Below, one piece after another: positions 1 through 9,722 of a DNA stretch of 64,000 nt. A program made the translations under genes and the position numbers. Source of the stretch: Symbiodinium natans (taxonomy: Eukaryota > Sar > Dinophyceae > Suessiales > Symbiodiniaceae); NCBI GenBank assembly GCA_905221605.1, contig CAJNDS010002339.1:1-64000 (forward strand). The letters run 5' to 3'. Each line of letters starts with the position of its first letter. The first letter of the stretch is position 1. The notes beneath the pieces are model-generated. The model ran no database searches. It was given only the letters and a program-made list of their open reading frames with translations, and was not told the origin of the DNA.

Positions 1-592
1 CCCCAAAATCATCCAATATAAACGAAAAATCATTAATGAAATTCCAAAATGAAATGAATCAACACCGTGACACGCTCAAATGAAATGAATCCCAATTGAA
101 GAGAAAAAATGCCAGAAAAGAAGAGAGTAACTAAGAGAGAGAAATATTACGAAAAAAATCAGATCCACAATTCACGCCGGTATGATATGAAGAGAAATGA
201 AGAATATTCTTCTAGGTGTCTCGGCCTTTCGGCCAGGTTGTTTCATGGAGACCAGTTGAACAAACCATTCTGAACATTGTTTCGCCATTGTGGGGCTTCC
301 AAACAAAACCCGTTGCATCCATAAACCTTTGAGGACCCCAAGGACCCTAAACGCAGAAAAAAGCATGCCCGCTACTTTTCATTGAGCGTCTTTGACTCTG
401 TACAGCTTGCCGACGCAGTCTGGGCAAAGTCGCAACAAAAGAGCGCCTCATGGACTGTACAAAGGCGAGTGCACGAATGTCATTGAAAGTGCATTTGATG
501 TAGATGCGTTTGATATGACTCGACTGCACACGAAAGGCCTTAAAATCAAACGCGCACTAGGAAGATGTGTGTTGTCATGTGTTGTCATGGCG
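1..592. other. 3' flank of the protease gene, no gene seen
   Basis: The first 200 bases are AT-rich and include two copies of AAATGAAATGAAT (about 50 and 80). The rest holds only short frames with no recognisable domain. It probably includes the 3' untranslated region of the protease. No clear AATAAA signal is seen, which would be normal for a dinoflagellate. Confidence 0.5.
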
Positions 593-2819
593 TCACACGT
601 GAATTGGCAGCTCCTCCATCCGGCGCCCGCCATGTCCCAGTAAACCCATCGCCCTTTCCTCGGCCAAGACTTTATGAAGAATGGCCCTTCGTGAGGCTGC
701 CGTGCCTGGTTGTTGTGGGATGAAGGAGACGGACTGATCGGTTACGTCGAAGACAGTGTAGTAGAAGGCCCACATTGATAGTCCAAGGATGACATTCTCT
801 CCCTCGCGGGCTTTGAAGAGTCCCGCCATCTCAAAGAGCGTAGCCACATCGAAGCTGAGCGCCACAGCCTCCCCAGCGACGCCAGGCAGCCAGAAGGTGA
901 GGTTCGCGGACCCTCCGGATTTGACGAGCTGGGCGGCAGAGTCAAAGACTTTCGGCGGCACCGTCACGGCCGGGGTCCCTGTGTCCTCCCAAAAACACTC
1001 TACAAGTAGACGTACCTCATGTACCTCATGTACCTCATGTACCTCATGTACCTCATGTACCTCATAATATCTCTTACAAGTGCTGCCTCATTACCGCATA
1101 ACGCGATTCTACATGCAGCCCGGTCGCCATGACGCACGCCTTGCCAGGCCTCGGGGCGCAACCGAAGCCTGTGAACTCCTGGTCACCCACGGAGATCTTC
1201 TGAACCGCCACATCATACCAGCCCATCTCCCCCAGAACTGCCGGGCCCACCAGCGAGGACGCGTCGTAGTGCCTAGGCCAAGCCATGCTGACAATCATCT
1301 CAGCCCTTGGAAACTTGCGCAAGCCCCGACACCCTAAACCCTAAAAACCTGAAAGCCTACAGCCCTCAAACCCTTCACCCTCAAGTGAAAACCCTAAACA
1401 GCCCTAAACCCTGCTGAGAGGAACAAGAAGCTCGTTGGTTACGGCAGCATCGTCGAGATAGAGCATGCCCTGGTTTTCTCCCAGGTGCCCGGACCAGTGG
1501 ATGCCCAGCTTCTCCACACCACCTGCTTCGAGGGGTTTTGGGGTTGAGAACCTGCTTCGTGGGTTCGGGCCGTTTTGGGGCGTTTTGGGGTTCAGGCGGT
1601 TTCGCGGGGGATTGCGGGGTTTTGTGAGGGTTTGGGGCTGGACCAAAAAAAACATCTCCCGCCTTGGGCTCCCAACTTGACCATGGGCGAGGGCAGCTTC
1701 TTGCTCGTGGGCGGCGGCAGCCCCTCCGGACAATCTGCCATCGTGAAGCCAGGCGTCACAGGATAGGCAGCCTGGCTCGTTTCCAAGAAAGCGAATCTTG
1801 AAGAAAGGTGTCTAGAAGAAGGAAAGCGCTCACAGGGAGACCTTCACCCGTCAATCCGAACCCTTGGAAAGGAACAGTGCTACTGATCCCGCTACCCCCT
1901 GAGCTGCGTCTGTCAGCTAACTGGATCGCCGCCAGAGGCCAAAGCAGCCCAAGCAGAAAGCGCCGCAGAAAGCAAGGTTTCTGCAAGGCAGAGGGGCCCT
2001 CTGGAGCTCTGCTCGGGGGTGGCAAAAGGAACTACCGGGGATCGCTCTTTCTTAACGTTGCTTAGACCCACGGCGCATGCGAGAGCTGTGTTTTCGTGTT
2101 CATTCTGGGACAACCTTTAGAGGCAGCTCAGCAGCATCCAACTGCTGGAAGGCGATGCCGAAGATTCCCTGGATGCCGTCCTGGCAAGACATGCCCTCTT
2201 CCTCCGCCATGATGCTGTAAGTGGCATCCTGGAAGGTCACGTTGCCTGCATGGACGTTCCCTGTGACAAAGGGGCCCCAATACTCCATAGGAGCACCACC
2301 GGGGTTGTAGCGATTGCAAGAGATGTAGGGCGTTTCCTGGTAGGCGGCTTCTTGGAGCAAAGTGCTCTGGCAAAAGACGAGCGTGGAAGATCCGGTGTCA
2401 ACCATGAGCATCTGTTCCTGCAGCAAGCTGCCATTGGAAGCCTCTGGTACCACGGCCATCAACAGCCGCGCACCGAGGGACCAGAACGTGGCTGCCAGAG
2501 GAAAGGAGGCCTCTTGGGAGGAAGCATTGGCGCTACTTTGTGCAGCTTGCGACATGCTGGGCTCCAGCAAGGCCGTCCGGCCAGCAGTTGTGGCATCGCC
2601 CGAGTTGCTGCCGGCAACTGCCACGTTGCTCAGGTTGCTACTGGTCCAATTCCGGCTTTTCAAGGGACCGAGACCTCCCACACTGTGCAGATTCCTGATG
2701 GTCCCTCCTGAGCCATCGCCTTGGACATGATCGACGTTGTCCTTGCAGCCTTGAAGAGCCAGCATCCAAGCCAAGACAAAAGGCAGCACGCACGGCAAGC
2801 AAGCTTTGACATGCCACAT
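593..2819 (-). CDS. Secreted pepsin-like (A1 family) aspartyl protease, five exons
   Basis: This is the one convincing intact gene. Proposed exons on the minus strand are 2819-2115, 1771-1663, 1522-1410, 1313-1128 and 985-593 (stop included), giving about 501 residues. The ATG at 2819 is chosen because it opens a hydrophobic signal peptide (about residues 1-25), and a TAG lies in frame upstream at 2849-2847. A Ser/Ala/Asn-rich linker follows. The first catalytic motif, MVDTGSSTLVFC, has its Asp at about residue 141; GIFGIAF follows near the end of exon 1. Exons 2-4 carry LPSPMVKL, GIHWSGHLG and GWYDVAVQKISVG, typical of the middle of A1 proteases. The second catalytic DTG lies at the first codon of exon 5 (about residue 372), followed by TVPPKVFD and the C-terminal ILGLSMWAFYYTVFD. 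All joins keep the frame. The family hydrolyses peptide bonds with two aspartates, usually in secretory or lysosomal compartments. The end of exon 1 is uncertain: 2136 with a GC donor would also fit and gives AAYP after QLD. The family call is firm; the substrate is unknown. Confidence 0.86.
986..1127 (-). other. Intron 4 of the aspartyl protease, GC-AG type with a 9-bp minisatellite
   Basis: The intron is 142 nt, phase 0. The donor is ATG|GCGACC and the acceptor GGGAG|GACACAGGG. The join creates KACVM followed by DTGTP, the second catalytic motif; without splicing the frame reads VMATG and lacks the aspartate. This is the strongest evidence for the GC donor. Six tandem TACCTCATG units (1013-1066 on the plus strand) occupy over a third of the intron. 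Confidence 0.82.
1013..1066. repeat. TACCTCATG minisatellite, 9 bp x 6
   Basis: Six consecutive 9-bp units, the last ending in A instead of G. The array lies wholly inside intron 4 of the aspartyl protease. Confidence 0.97.
1314..1409 (-). other. Intron 3 of the aspartyl protease, telomere-like content
   Basis: The intron is 96 nt, phase 0, with donor AGG|GTTTAG and acceptor GCAAG|TTT. Read on the gene strand it contains several TTTAGGG or near-TTTAGGG units (plus-strand CCCTAAA at about 1331-1343, 1390-1396 and 1402-1408). An acceptor 8 nt downstream at CCAAG|GG is possible only with a non-standard GG donor, so the GT-AG choice is preferred. Confidence 0.7.
1523..1662 (-). other. Intron 2 of the aspartyl protease, GC-AG type
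   Basis: The intron is 140 nt, phase 1. The donor is CAAG|GCGGGA and the acceptor GAAGCAG|GT. Joining the exons rebuilds a Gly codon and gives VKLGAQGGVEKLGIHW without a gap. On the plus strand the intron is a run of GGGGTTTTGGGG-like and GGGTTT-like words, so it is low-complexity and G-rich on one strand. GC donors with AG|G acceptors are a known dinoflagellate habit. Confidence 0.75.
1772..2114 (-). other. Intron 1 of the aspartyl protease
   Basis: The proposed donor is AAG|GT at 2115/2114 and the acceptor CAG|GC at 1772/1771, about 343 nt, phase 0. An alternative donor GAT|GC at 2136/2135 is also in phase and joins QLD directly to AAYPV, which looks more like the family (GLAYPSL-type). 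The sequence alone does not decide between them. The intron has no open frame resembling the protease. Confidence 0.6.
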
Positions 2820-3251
2820 GCCTCCAAAACCTCGAAGAGGACTCACCTAGGCTGTTTGGAAGCAGTGCTTCTAGTCTGTCGAACACGAAGGCCACAAAAT
2901 GCAAACATCATTTGCACCCTTTTCCCTAGGCCCTAAGCCTCATCCCCACACCGCATCATCTGCGGGCCAGGGCGCAGAAACCAGCACCGACATCAAGGTA
3001 GTGGTGATGCTCGAGCATACACATTCCGGAAACGAAGCCCCGTGTCCAAGCCCACAAATCGGGCATTGTTGAGGGGCTTCCTCTAGCAGCAGGTCAAAAA
3101 CTCAGACAAACGAATAGCTGGTCTACAAGTTGCTTCGGGCCGTAGTAACAGGTTCGTTCGAGTCATTCCGGCTACTTCGGCGTAGAAAAGCTAGTTACTT
3201 TGGGCATCTAGTGAAACGGCATCGCTAGGGTGCGTTTCTCTCAGGACAAAC
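2820..3251. other. 5' flank of the protease gene
   Basis: This interval separates the protease start from the helicase remnant. On the minus strand, CGAG|GTTTTGGAGGCATG lies just before the protease ATG and could be a splice or trans-splice acceptor (AG 11 nt upstream of ATG), but this is a guess. No promoter element can be recognised; dinoflagellate promoters generally lack TATA boxes. Confidence 0.35.
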
Positions 3252-3530
3252 TTGTTCCAGCAAAACCTTACCATCTACACAGGGTTGAATGAGAGCCTCA
3301 TTCTTAAGAGAACTCCTGTTGCAACTATCAACGCGGCTGCCTCTGCGAGATTTGAAAACAATGATAACAGGATGTCAAAAGAGCCATGATCAGCAGCTGA
3401 AGATGGCGACAAAGTGGACCTTTATTCTGCTGTTAGTGAACTTGATGAGGCAAGATTTATCATAGGTAAAATTCGCCAGCTAGATAGTGATGGTGTTGAT
3501 TACTCTAATATCGCAGTTTTAAGAACAATG
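3252..3530 (+). pseudogene. Decayed UvrD/PcrA-type superfamily 1 DNA helicase fragment
   Basis: One reading frame resembles about 85 residues of the bacterial UvrD/PcrA/Rep helicase core. The order of matching pieces is: an RTPVATINAAASARFENN block, comparable to the family's NYRST...ILxAANxVIxxN region; NDNRMSKE; then DGDKVDLYSAVSELDEARF, matching the EGxxxxLYEAxNExDEAxF stretch; and finally YSNIAVLR, matching IAVLYRTN. In UvrD these pieces follow the same order and spacing. The frame is broken by a TGA at 3387-3389, where the family usually has Trp. The NYRST motif is degraded, and the similarity stops abruptly after AVLR, where simple A-rich and GA repeat sequence begins. No ATP-binding Walker A segment is nearby. 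These helicases unwind DNA during repair; this piece cannot. The patch is AT-richer than its surroundings, so transfer from bacteria or an organelle is possible but unproven. Confidence 0.72.
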
Positions 3531-3600
3531 ACAATAACCTTGAGAACAATAAGAAAAACAAGAATGCGCAAAATAATAACACAAGTTGTGTGTATGTATA

Positions 3601-3643
3601 TGGAGAGAGAAAGAGAGAGAGCGAGAGAGAGAGAGAGAGAGAG
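3601..3643. repeat. GA dinucleotide microsatellite
   Basis: An imperfect (GA)n tract with a few AA or GC interruptions. It sits directly downstream of the helicase remnant and marks the end of an AT-richer patch. Confidence 0.95.
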
Positions 3644-4811
3644 CATTCCTGCACAAAGACTCTGAAAACAATGACCTCACGAATGTAAAACATACTGCAA
3701 GACATATACAGTAGTCCCCCGCGTGGAATGCCACTCCTGCCCACCCGCTTATAAGACCCAAAAGCCTAACATTACACCAAAGGCCCTAAGCCCTGACCAT
3801 CTACGCCCTGCACAGAACTAAGGCAGCTGGCAACCGCGCCGCATCTTTTCCATGACGAGCCTCTCAGCGGCAGAGCCTTGAGCGGACACTCAGATCCTTG
3901 AGCGGGGCCGACGGTTCCGCACGTCCGTCACCTCATCTCCTTGCAGGGCATTCAAGAGGTTGCACATTCTAGGTTCATTGTTAACAACACTTTCGGCAAA
4001 GTGGCGCTCCGAGACCGCATCGGTTGTGAAGGTCGTGGGCGGCTGCAAGATGCCAAGATGCGGTGTGTACCTGTGTGCGATGTGCTGCTACTTGACAAAC
4101 ATCAGGCTCACAGTCACAGTTCTCTTCTAAAACATCAGCTGTGCACTAAAACTTAATCTGATCTGTCCCACTTCCACTCCAGAAGTTGCGAGCTGCTGTC
4201 CGACATACACCCTAGGTGCCCAATATGATCTGCATATGATCTGGCATCTTACAAGCCTGAAACTGCATACGCTACATGACCTCGCCGAGTTACAAGCGAG
4301 TTCCGCCGGAAGCCTCCAACAGCTTCCAAGGCTGAGAACAGGGAAGTCTCCTTAGTTCCCGGCAAGAATGAGTGGATAAAAAGCTTGTGACAGCCATGGA
4401 ACCACCGATGCAGCCTAAGAATCCGTGGTGTTGGATTGTGCCAAGGTAGGGGTTCGCAGCAAAGCTTCGTGAAATCTGCCAGCGTCGAGTGCATGGTCGG
4501 CACATTCGTACGGGCTGCGCATGAGGACTTTCGACTGGACACGACGTCACATCCTTGATAAGACCCAAGCTTCAAGCATCTTCAAGCTGCTAAAATTGCT
4601 AAAACACACGCGGGAAAGGATCGACGCTCCAGCTGAGGACCGCGTTGGTTTTTGGGACCTTGCAGTCCAAGTTGCAGTCCAAAAAACCTCTTGCCGTAGC
4701 TCTTGCGCTCAGGGCCTCTGGGCAGCCTTCTCCGGCACCGCCTCCTCCTCACAAGAGGCACCAAGGCGGAACTCAGCTGGAGTTCAAAGCGTGGTGCAGT
4801 CGGTGCTTGAA

Positions 4812-4829
4812 GCACTGCTTAAGCAGTGC
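4812..4829. repeat. 18-bp perfect palindrome
   Basis: GCACTGCTTAAGCAGTGC is its own reverse complement. It is followed immediately by a second partial copy (GCTTAAGCAGTGC), so the region could fold into alternative hairpins or a cruciform. Confidence 0.9.
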
Positions 4830-5831
4830 TGCTTAAGCAGTGCAAGCTCGCAGGGCCTGGCAGCTTTGGCCAGAATTCGGTCTCTTTCAATCATAGAACC
4901 TAGAAAGAACCTAGAACCCATGATGGTTGCTTTACAAGTTGCTCTACAAGTTGCTCTTAGCCTTTTCAAAGCCCGATAAGCTACACCCGAAACCCTAAAA
5001 GTCGCAACCTTGCAGTGGGCTCAAGACACTTTCAGAAGAAATGCTCAGCGGCGTGCGCGCGGCGATCTGGCGAGCAGCCGCAGATCTTTGACATGGACTC
5101 AAGCGCAGGACAGCATGCCTTGCCCGTGACATCAACCTCTGGGCAGGCGCCAGGATCATGCGCAACTTCAGGACAGCCGGGCCGGCCGGGCCACTTCGTC
5201 ACGAAGTGCACGGCACATTCTTACACGTCGCGCAGGACCTTCGACATTCAACCCTGGACACGTCGCCTTGCGGGACCAGGCTTCAAGCGGCACCTGCGGT
5301 TCAGGACCCTATGCCGCCCAGGAGTCCCAGCAAGAACACCGTGCACTCCGCAGCAGGAGGGCAGTTCTGTGCAGGGACACGATATCCGGAGAGGTGTTGT
5401 GCACCGCGACCTGGCTGACAACTTTCGCACCACCAGTACCAGCGGCTTGTCGCGACGCAGTCGCAGCCCAGCCTGGCGTGCCACTCTCAAAAAAAGCTTG
5501 TGGACTGCAAACTCCTTGTCGCACGCCCTGCAAGCCAAGCTAGCGGCCTTGAGTGGACAAGTGACAACATGTTCGGGGAGACTGTTGCGATAATGTTTGA
5601 GGCTGGGCCGAACCATGATCTGGCACACTGGCCGAGGAGCAAGCTCCTCACGACACATCACCCACAACACATCCACCCAAACCAGGCTACTAGGTTGGGA
5701 CGGTCGAAACCACCGCCCAGTCAACGAATGGCTGCCAACGAAGGCAAGCCGTCCTGTGAGCTGGGGCGGTGCAAGCAGACCTCCAGCATCGCACCACACA
5801 TCCCCCGTGTTCAAAGATCCTGCGAGCTTTC

Positions 5832-5870
5832 GTCACCTTTGTCACCTTCGTCACCTTCGTCACCTTAGTC
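5832..5870. repeat. GTCACCTTC minisatellite, 9 bp x about 4
   Basis: Tandem GTCACCTTY units with slight variation (GTCACCTTT, then two GTCACCTTC, then GTCACCTTA). They lie in non-coding sequence. Confidence 0.95.
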
Positions 5871-6230
5871 ACAGCCGAGGTGCAGAGAGAGCAAAACTTG
5901 GCGCGCCAATCCGGAACCGGCGCAGTTTGCCACTGCCTGGAGATCGGTCTGGGTCTCAATCGGTCTGGGATCTGCGGGAAAGGTGAGCAGCCCGAGACAC
6001 AATGGGGCGGGATCCAAGGCTTCCACGGGAAGCCACGGCGCAGTCAAATTCGCACAGGTCTGGAAGGCACTCATTCATGCCTTCGCTGAGGGCTTTGGCC
6101 CGAAGGCTTCTGTGCTCACCTCGCAGGGGCCGCGGTGTTTGACCTCCACCGGTCTCGACCCTCATGTACAGAAGCGGACGTGCCACAAGCAGGAGACATG
6201 GACGAGGGACACAGAGCGACCCATCCCGCC

Positions 6231-6460
6231 TCGCCTTGCCATGTCAACTCGAAAAACTGGGCACGGCAGGACAGCTCGTCGGACATAGAGGGCAGCAAGT
6301 ACAGGCAACATGAACTGTCAGTGAGTGTCAGCCTCAATGTCAAATGCGAAGGAGACCCCGGCCGACATCACTGCATCTCGTTCATGTGCAATTACGAATA
6401 CCGGGCAGAGAGCTGTTGAACAGGGGCATGTAGCCGGCACTTCATCGACATAGAACGCGT
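6231..6460. repeat. Repeat pair G, copy 1
   Basis: This copy shares TTGCCATGTSAACTCGAAA, GTACAGGCAACATGAACTGT and GGAGACCCCGGCCGACATCA with 6738-6951, in the same order and spacing. Substitutions are scattered and there are a few small indels. It is a local direct duplication about 500 bp apart, not a gene. Confidence 0.9.
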
Positions 6461-6737
6461 GCCTTTGGCATGGGCAGGCACAGGAACCACAGCGCGACCC
6501 TGCGCAAAATTGTCCAGCCGCCAGCACTGGACTGCGAACCGGGGCTCCACAAATTTGGTGGAAACTGCAAGGCAGTCAAAGACACAGCTTTGGCCGCTGC
6601 AATCATTCTGTGCGTTCACCACCTAAGAGGGTTCAGACCACATGGCCTGCAGTGCTCAACACCTCACAAGGCCGCTGCGCTGCACGTCTTGGACCTATAC
6701 TGTACAGGCCAACGACGTGGCGCAAGGGACGGCCTCA

Positions 6738-6951
6738 CCTTGCCATGTGAACTCGAAAGACTGGGCACGGGAAGACAGCTCGCTGGACACAGTGGGCAAC
6801 AAGTACAGGCAACATGAACTGTCAGCCTCAATGTCAAAGGTGGAGGAGACCCCGGCCGACATCACTTCATCTCGTGCATTTGCAAGTACGAAAACCGGGC
6901 AGAGAGCTGTCGAGCAGGGGCACGTAGCCGGAACTTCATGGACATGAACGC
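6738..6951. repeat. Repeat pair G, copy 2
   Basis: Direct copy of 6231-6460. It lacks a few bases relative to copy 1 near GTCAGCCTCAATGTCAAA. It differs at many single sites, including positions where copy 1 has stops and copy 2 does not, so neither copy looks selected as protein. Confidence 0.88.
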
Positions 6952-6954
6952 GCC

Positions 6955-8285
6955 GTGAGGCGTGCCTTCGGAGAGGGCAGCCCTAATGCCACCTTCGCAG
7001 GCTAGCCGATTTTCCAATCACCCACGTGGGAGCCTTGCACATCTAGGACATCTTGGACGGGAGAGCTGAGTATAAGTACAATAAGTACAACGTGAACCTC
7101 TTGCACATGCCTTGTCTGGGCTGATCATGCTTGAGAAGCATGAGCCATGGCCTGGAAGGACGTGCACGCAGAGGCCGAGGAATTCACAGAAGGTTCATGA
7201 TGCTATTGCTTATATGTGCCAAAGCGCTTTGTGCTCTAAGTTCCGAGGTCAGGCCGTCTTAAGCCAAACGTATTGTATGGTATGGTAAGCCATGGTCTTC
7301 GCCATGCAATCACGGTGGCTTTTTGAGGCGCAGCCTCTGATAGGATGGCATTCAGTCGTCCACTGCTGTTAAATCTATGTCACGGAAGAGCTTCACTGCC
7401 CTTCAGATTCTCTGTGGCCCCGCTGCTGACTCTGCTCTCAAAAAGAGCGCCAAATCACTCATTTGGATCAGTACATGCTGCGGATGCTCTGGTCCCTGGT
7501 ATTCACGCGTAGTGCAATGTAGCGCATCAAAACTCAACCAGAAAGCAATTCATCTGCTGAAGCGCCTCAAAAGCAGACCTTCTTTCGTTATTCCCCCTCG
7601 CTCTCTGATGCCACGATCGCCACGAGACATTGCGGAGCAGGCCACGGATGGCCACGGGGGCGAAGCTCTGCTTAGGACAGGGATTCGGATACTTGGCCAA
7701 AAGAGTCGCAGCCGCATCGGTGCGCCATCAGGTGCTTGGTAGCGCATTGAGCGTGTGTTGCGGTGGTGACAAGCTTCTTGCATTCCAGCACTGGACCGTC
7801 CAAGGATTGTGCCCGGCGGCAGACGACAGCATAGCAGTCTGCATTTTCTGCGCATTCTGCATGTCTTCTTCAGATCAGAGCTAGATTCGTGCAGACTCCG
7901 AGTTGACAACGCAGCTTCACTGCTAGGCCCTAGGCATCGGCATGTCAGCTGACTAAAGCCGATGTGGGCTGCGGTGGATGCGGTCTCGACTATTGAGCAG
8001 TCACAGCTGGGTCGTCCTACAGTGCTGAGGTGAGGTGCGCGCAAAACAATGGGCAACTGCACATGTGCGGAGGGAGCACATGCAGTGGCCCGCTTGAGCT
8101 CACACCCCAAAGCTTGCCTTCACTGCCTGTGGAGCTGTGCTCCACAGGCCCGGTACACATGCGATGCGTTTCGACTTTGGAAACAGCAGCATCTCCAACA
8201 ACACCCCAGTGTTCAAAGCACCGTCGGAAGCCGTTGTGAGCGGATGCACAGCCAAGATGGCCAAGCCGGCCAAGCGTGAAACTTT
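6955..8285. other. Gene-poor stretch
   Basis: No recognisable protein. TGGTATGGTAAGCCATGGTC near 7275 is a local imperfect repeat. A hairpin lies at 8125-8149. The 7815-7900 segment loosely resembles 45755-45810 (both have GACRACAGCATRGCAGTC), an extension of the repeat pair described at 8290. Confidence 0.45.
8125..8149. repeat. Hairpin with 10-bp perfect stem
   Basis: GCCTGTGGAG and CTCCACAGGC are separated by CTGTG. The stem is perfect and the loop is 5 nt. No T-run follows, so there is no reason to call it a terminator. Confidence 0.85.
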
Positions 8286-8289
8286 CGTT

Positions 8290-9035
8290 GTCAAGCCTTG
8301 CTGAGCACTTCTCAGCATTTGCAGCATCTGCAGTGGCAAGAGAACTCCTATACCCTTTTGAGGTCCGATGCTTGCCGTCTAAGCACATGCGAGGCTGTCC
8401 CAATCGTGGTGCCCCCGAACTCGCGAGCTACCGAAAGACAAGGTGTCTTGCACCGGCAAGGATCGAGCCTCAAGCGACGGGCCTGTCCAGCAGAGCTTGC
8501 ACCAGCATCATCCCACGAAGAGTCGAGCAGAACGTTGTGCACGTGTTCAAAAAATCGTCACTTCACGGAAGAGCACAGTGCGATAAAATCCGAGCGTTCA
8601 ATTTCGAGATGGTCCAACAACTCAATTCCGAGGGCCAGTCCACACTGTCCAGCACGGCCGGCACGGCCACGGCAGGCAATCCGATGGGTGCGCCACAGCC
8701 CCGCTGAGCGCAGATCGGACTCTTGCTCGATGTGGTCGCCATTCGAGCACTTACTGCTGACTTTTACTACTCATCGCAATGGTTTGGGGCAGAAGCCCTC
8801 GGAAGACAACTGAAGTACCAGGTGGCGCGGGAGCAGGACATGGAACTGGCCCCCACCAAGAACGTCACCGAGCATAGAAATGAGCCACACTTTTGCAGCT
8901 GGGACTCTGAATGTGAGTGTGAGATGTCGCTTCAAGAAGGAATCGAGCTCAAGGAAGGCCCGACGGCCAGACCTGCCTGTGAAACAACCCTCCAGACGCT
9001 TCAAGACGAAGTGCATTTTTGCAGCTCTGTGCCGT
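8290..9035. repeat. Dispersed repeat pair H, copy 1
   Basis: Collinear with 45985-46835. Shared landmarks in order: GCATYTGCAG near the left end; TTCGAGATGGTCCAA; TCCGAGGGCCAGTCCA; CGCAATGGTTTGGGGCAGA; CACACTTTTGCAGCTGGG; GAGATGTCGCTTCAAG; and the CCTGTGAAA...CCAGA segment. Identity is moderate with many indels, so the duplication is old. No open frame is conserved between the copies. Confidence 0.85.
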
Positions 9036-9310
9036 AGTAACCCCGTGAGCCCTTCGAACTCAAATACTCAAACAGGGAATCGTGGAACTTGTTAGCTTGG
9101 GAGGGCGCCGCTAACTAGGGGATCAGTCTTCGTTGGGGGCAGCTTCAGGGGCTGGCAAAGACATGTAGGCCAGAAGAGGCGAGAGGATCTCTGCCTGCTT
9201 CTGGCTTCTGGTTCCCGTCGGACCCTGCAGGCGCTTCGGCAGTGCGCTCTAAGCCCTGGACACATCAAAATCATGGTGCTCACTCCAGAAAGCTTCCATC
9301 ACGGGGCCGC

Positions 9311-9334
9311 AGGTATGCCAGGTATGCCAGGTAT
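9311..9334. repeat. AGGTATGCC minisatellite, 9 bp x 3
   Basis: Three tandem 9-bp units, the third partial, in non-coding DNA. Confidence 0.92.
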
Positions 9335-9606
9335 GCACAGCACACTGAGGCAGACTCCCGCATTCGAAGATTCGCGGTGAAACAGCCGTCGGTTCCAGCA
9401 AATAAAGACATGGCACCTTTGAAAGCTTTCACCTTAGACATCTGTGCTTCAAGGCTTGCGGCGCACCAACGCTACAAGCGTGGCCTGAAAGTCTTTCTCA
9501 GGGCTTGAAACTTGAAACTTCTACGCACAGTCTTGTGGATGTGTGCCACGGGCAGACTTTCAAGTTGAGACCATCGGATTCTTAAGATTACCTAAGATGG
9601 ACTGAC

Positions 9607-9722
9607 ATAGGAGCTTCCTTCAGATAGGTCTCTTCAGTCTTTTTGCATGACATAGGAATCTCGTGCAGTTTCAAGATTGGGATGAGACTCACGGTGCAAG
9701 ATGTCGCCGCGCATGAAGATCG
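9607..9722. repeat. Dispersed repeat pair H2, copy 1
   Basis: Shares AGGAGCTTCCTTCASATAGG, GAGACTC, CGCAAGAT-like words and TCGCCGCG with 47287-47442, in the same order. It lies downstream of pair H in both locations, so H and H2 were probably one larger duplicated unit later interrupted by unrelated sequence. Confidence 0.75.

Larger units (their letters stand above)
3780..6210. other. Gene-poor stretch with short repeats
   Basis: Only unrecognised short frames are present. The identifiable structure is: an 18-bp palindrome at 4812-4829; ACAAGTTGCTCT repeated near 4930-4960; and a GTCACCTTC array near 5832. A segment around 4395-4450 resembles one near 44120-44155 (both contain CACCGATGCAGC and GGATTGTGCCAAG), so it belongs to a dispersed repeat. 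Confidence 0.5.

Noticed and set aside
1013-1066. CRISPR-like array
   Set aside because: Units are 9 bp with no spacers. It is a simple minisatellite within an intron.
3140-3200. tRNA-like GGTTCGTTCGAGTC segment
   Set aside because: The T-arm-like word is not followed by a matching acceptor stem, and no anticodon arm can be drawn.
8125-8149. Transcription terminator
   Set aside because: The hairpin is perfect but lacks a T-run, and intrinsic terminators of this kind are not used by nuclear eukaryotic genes.
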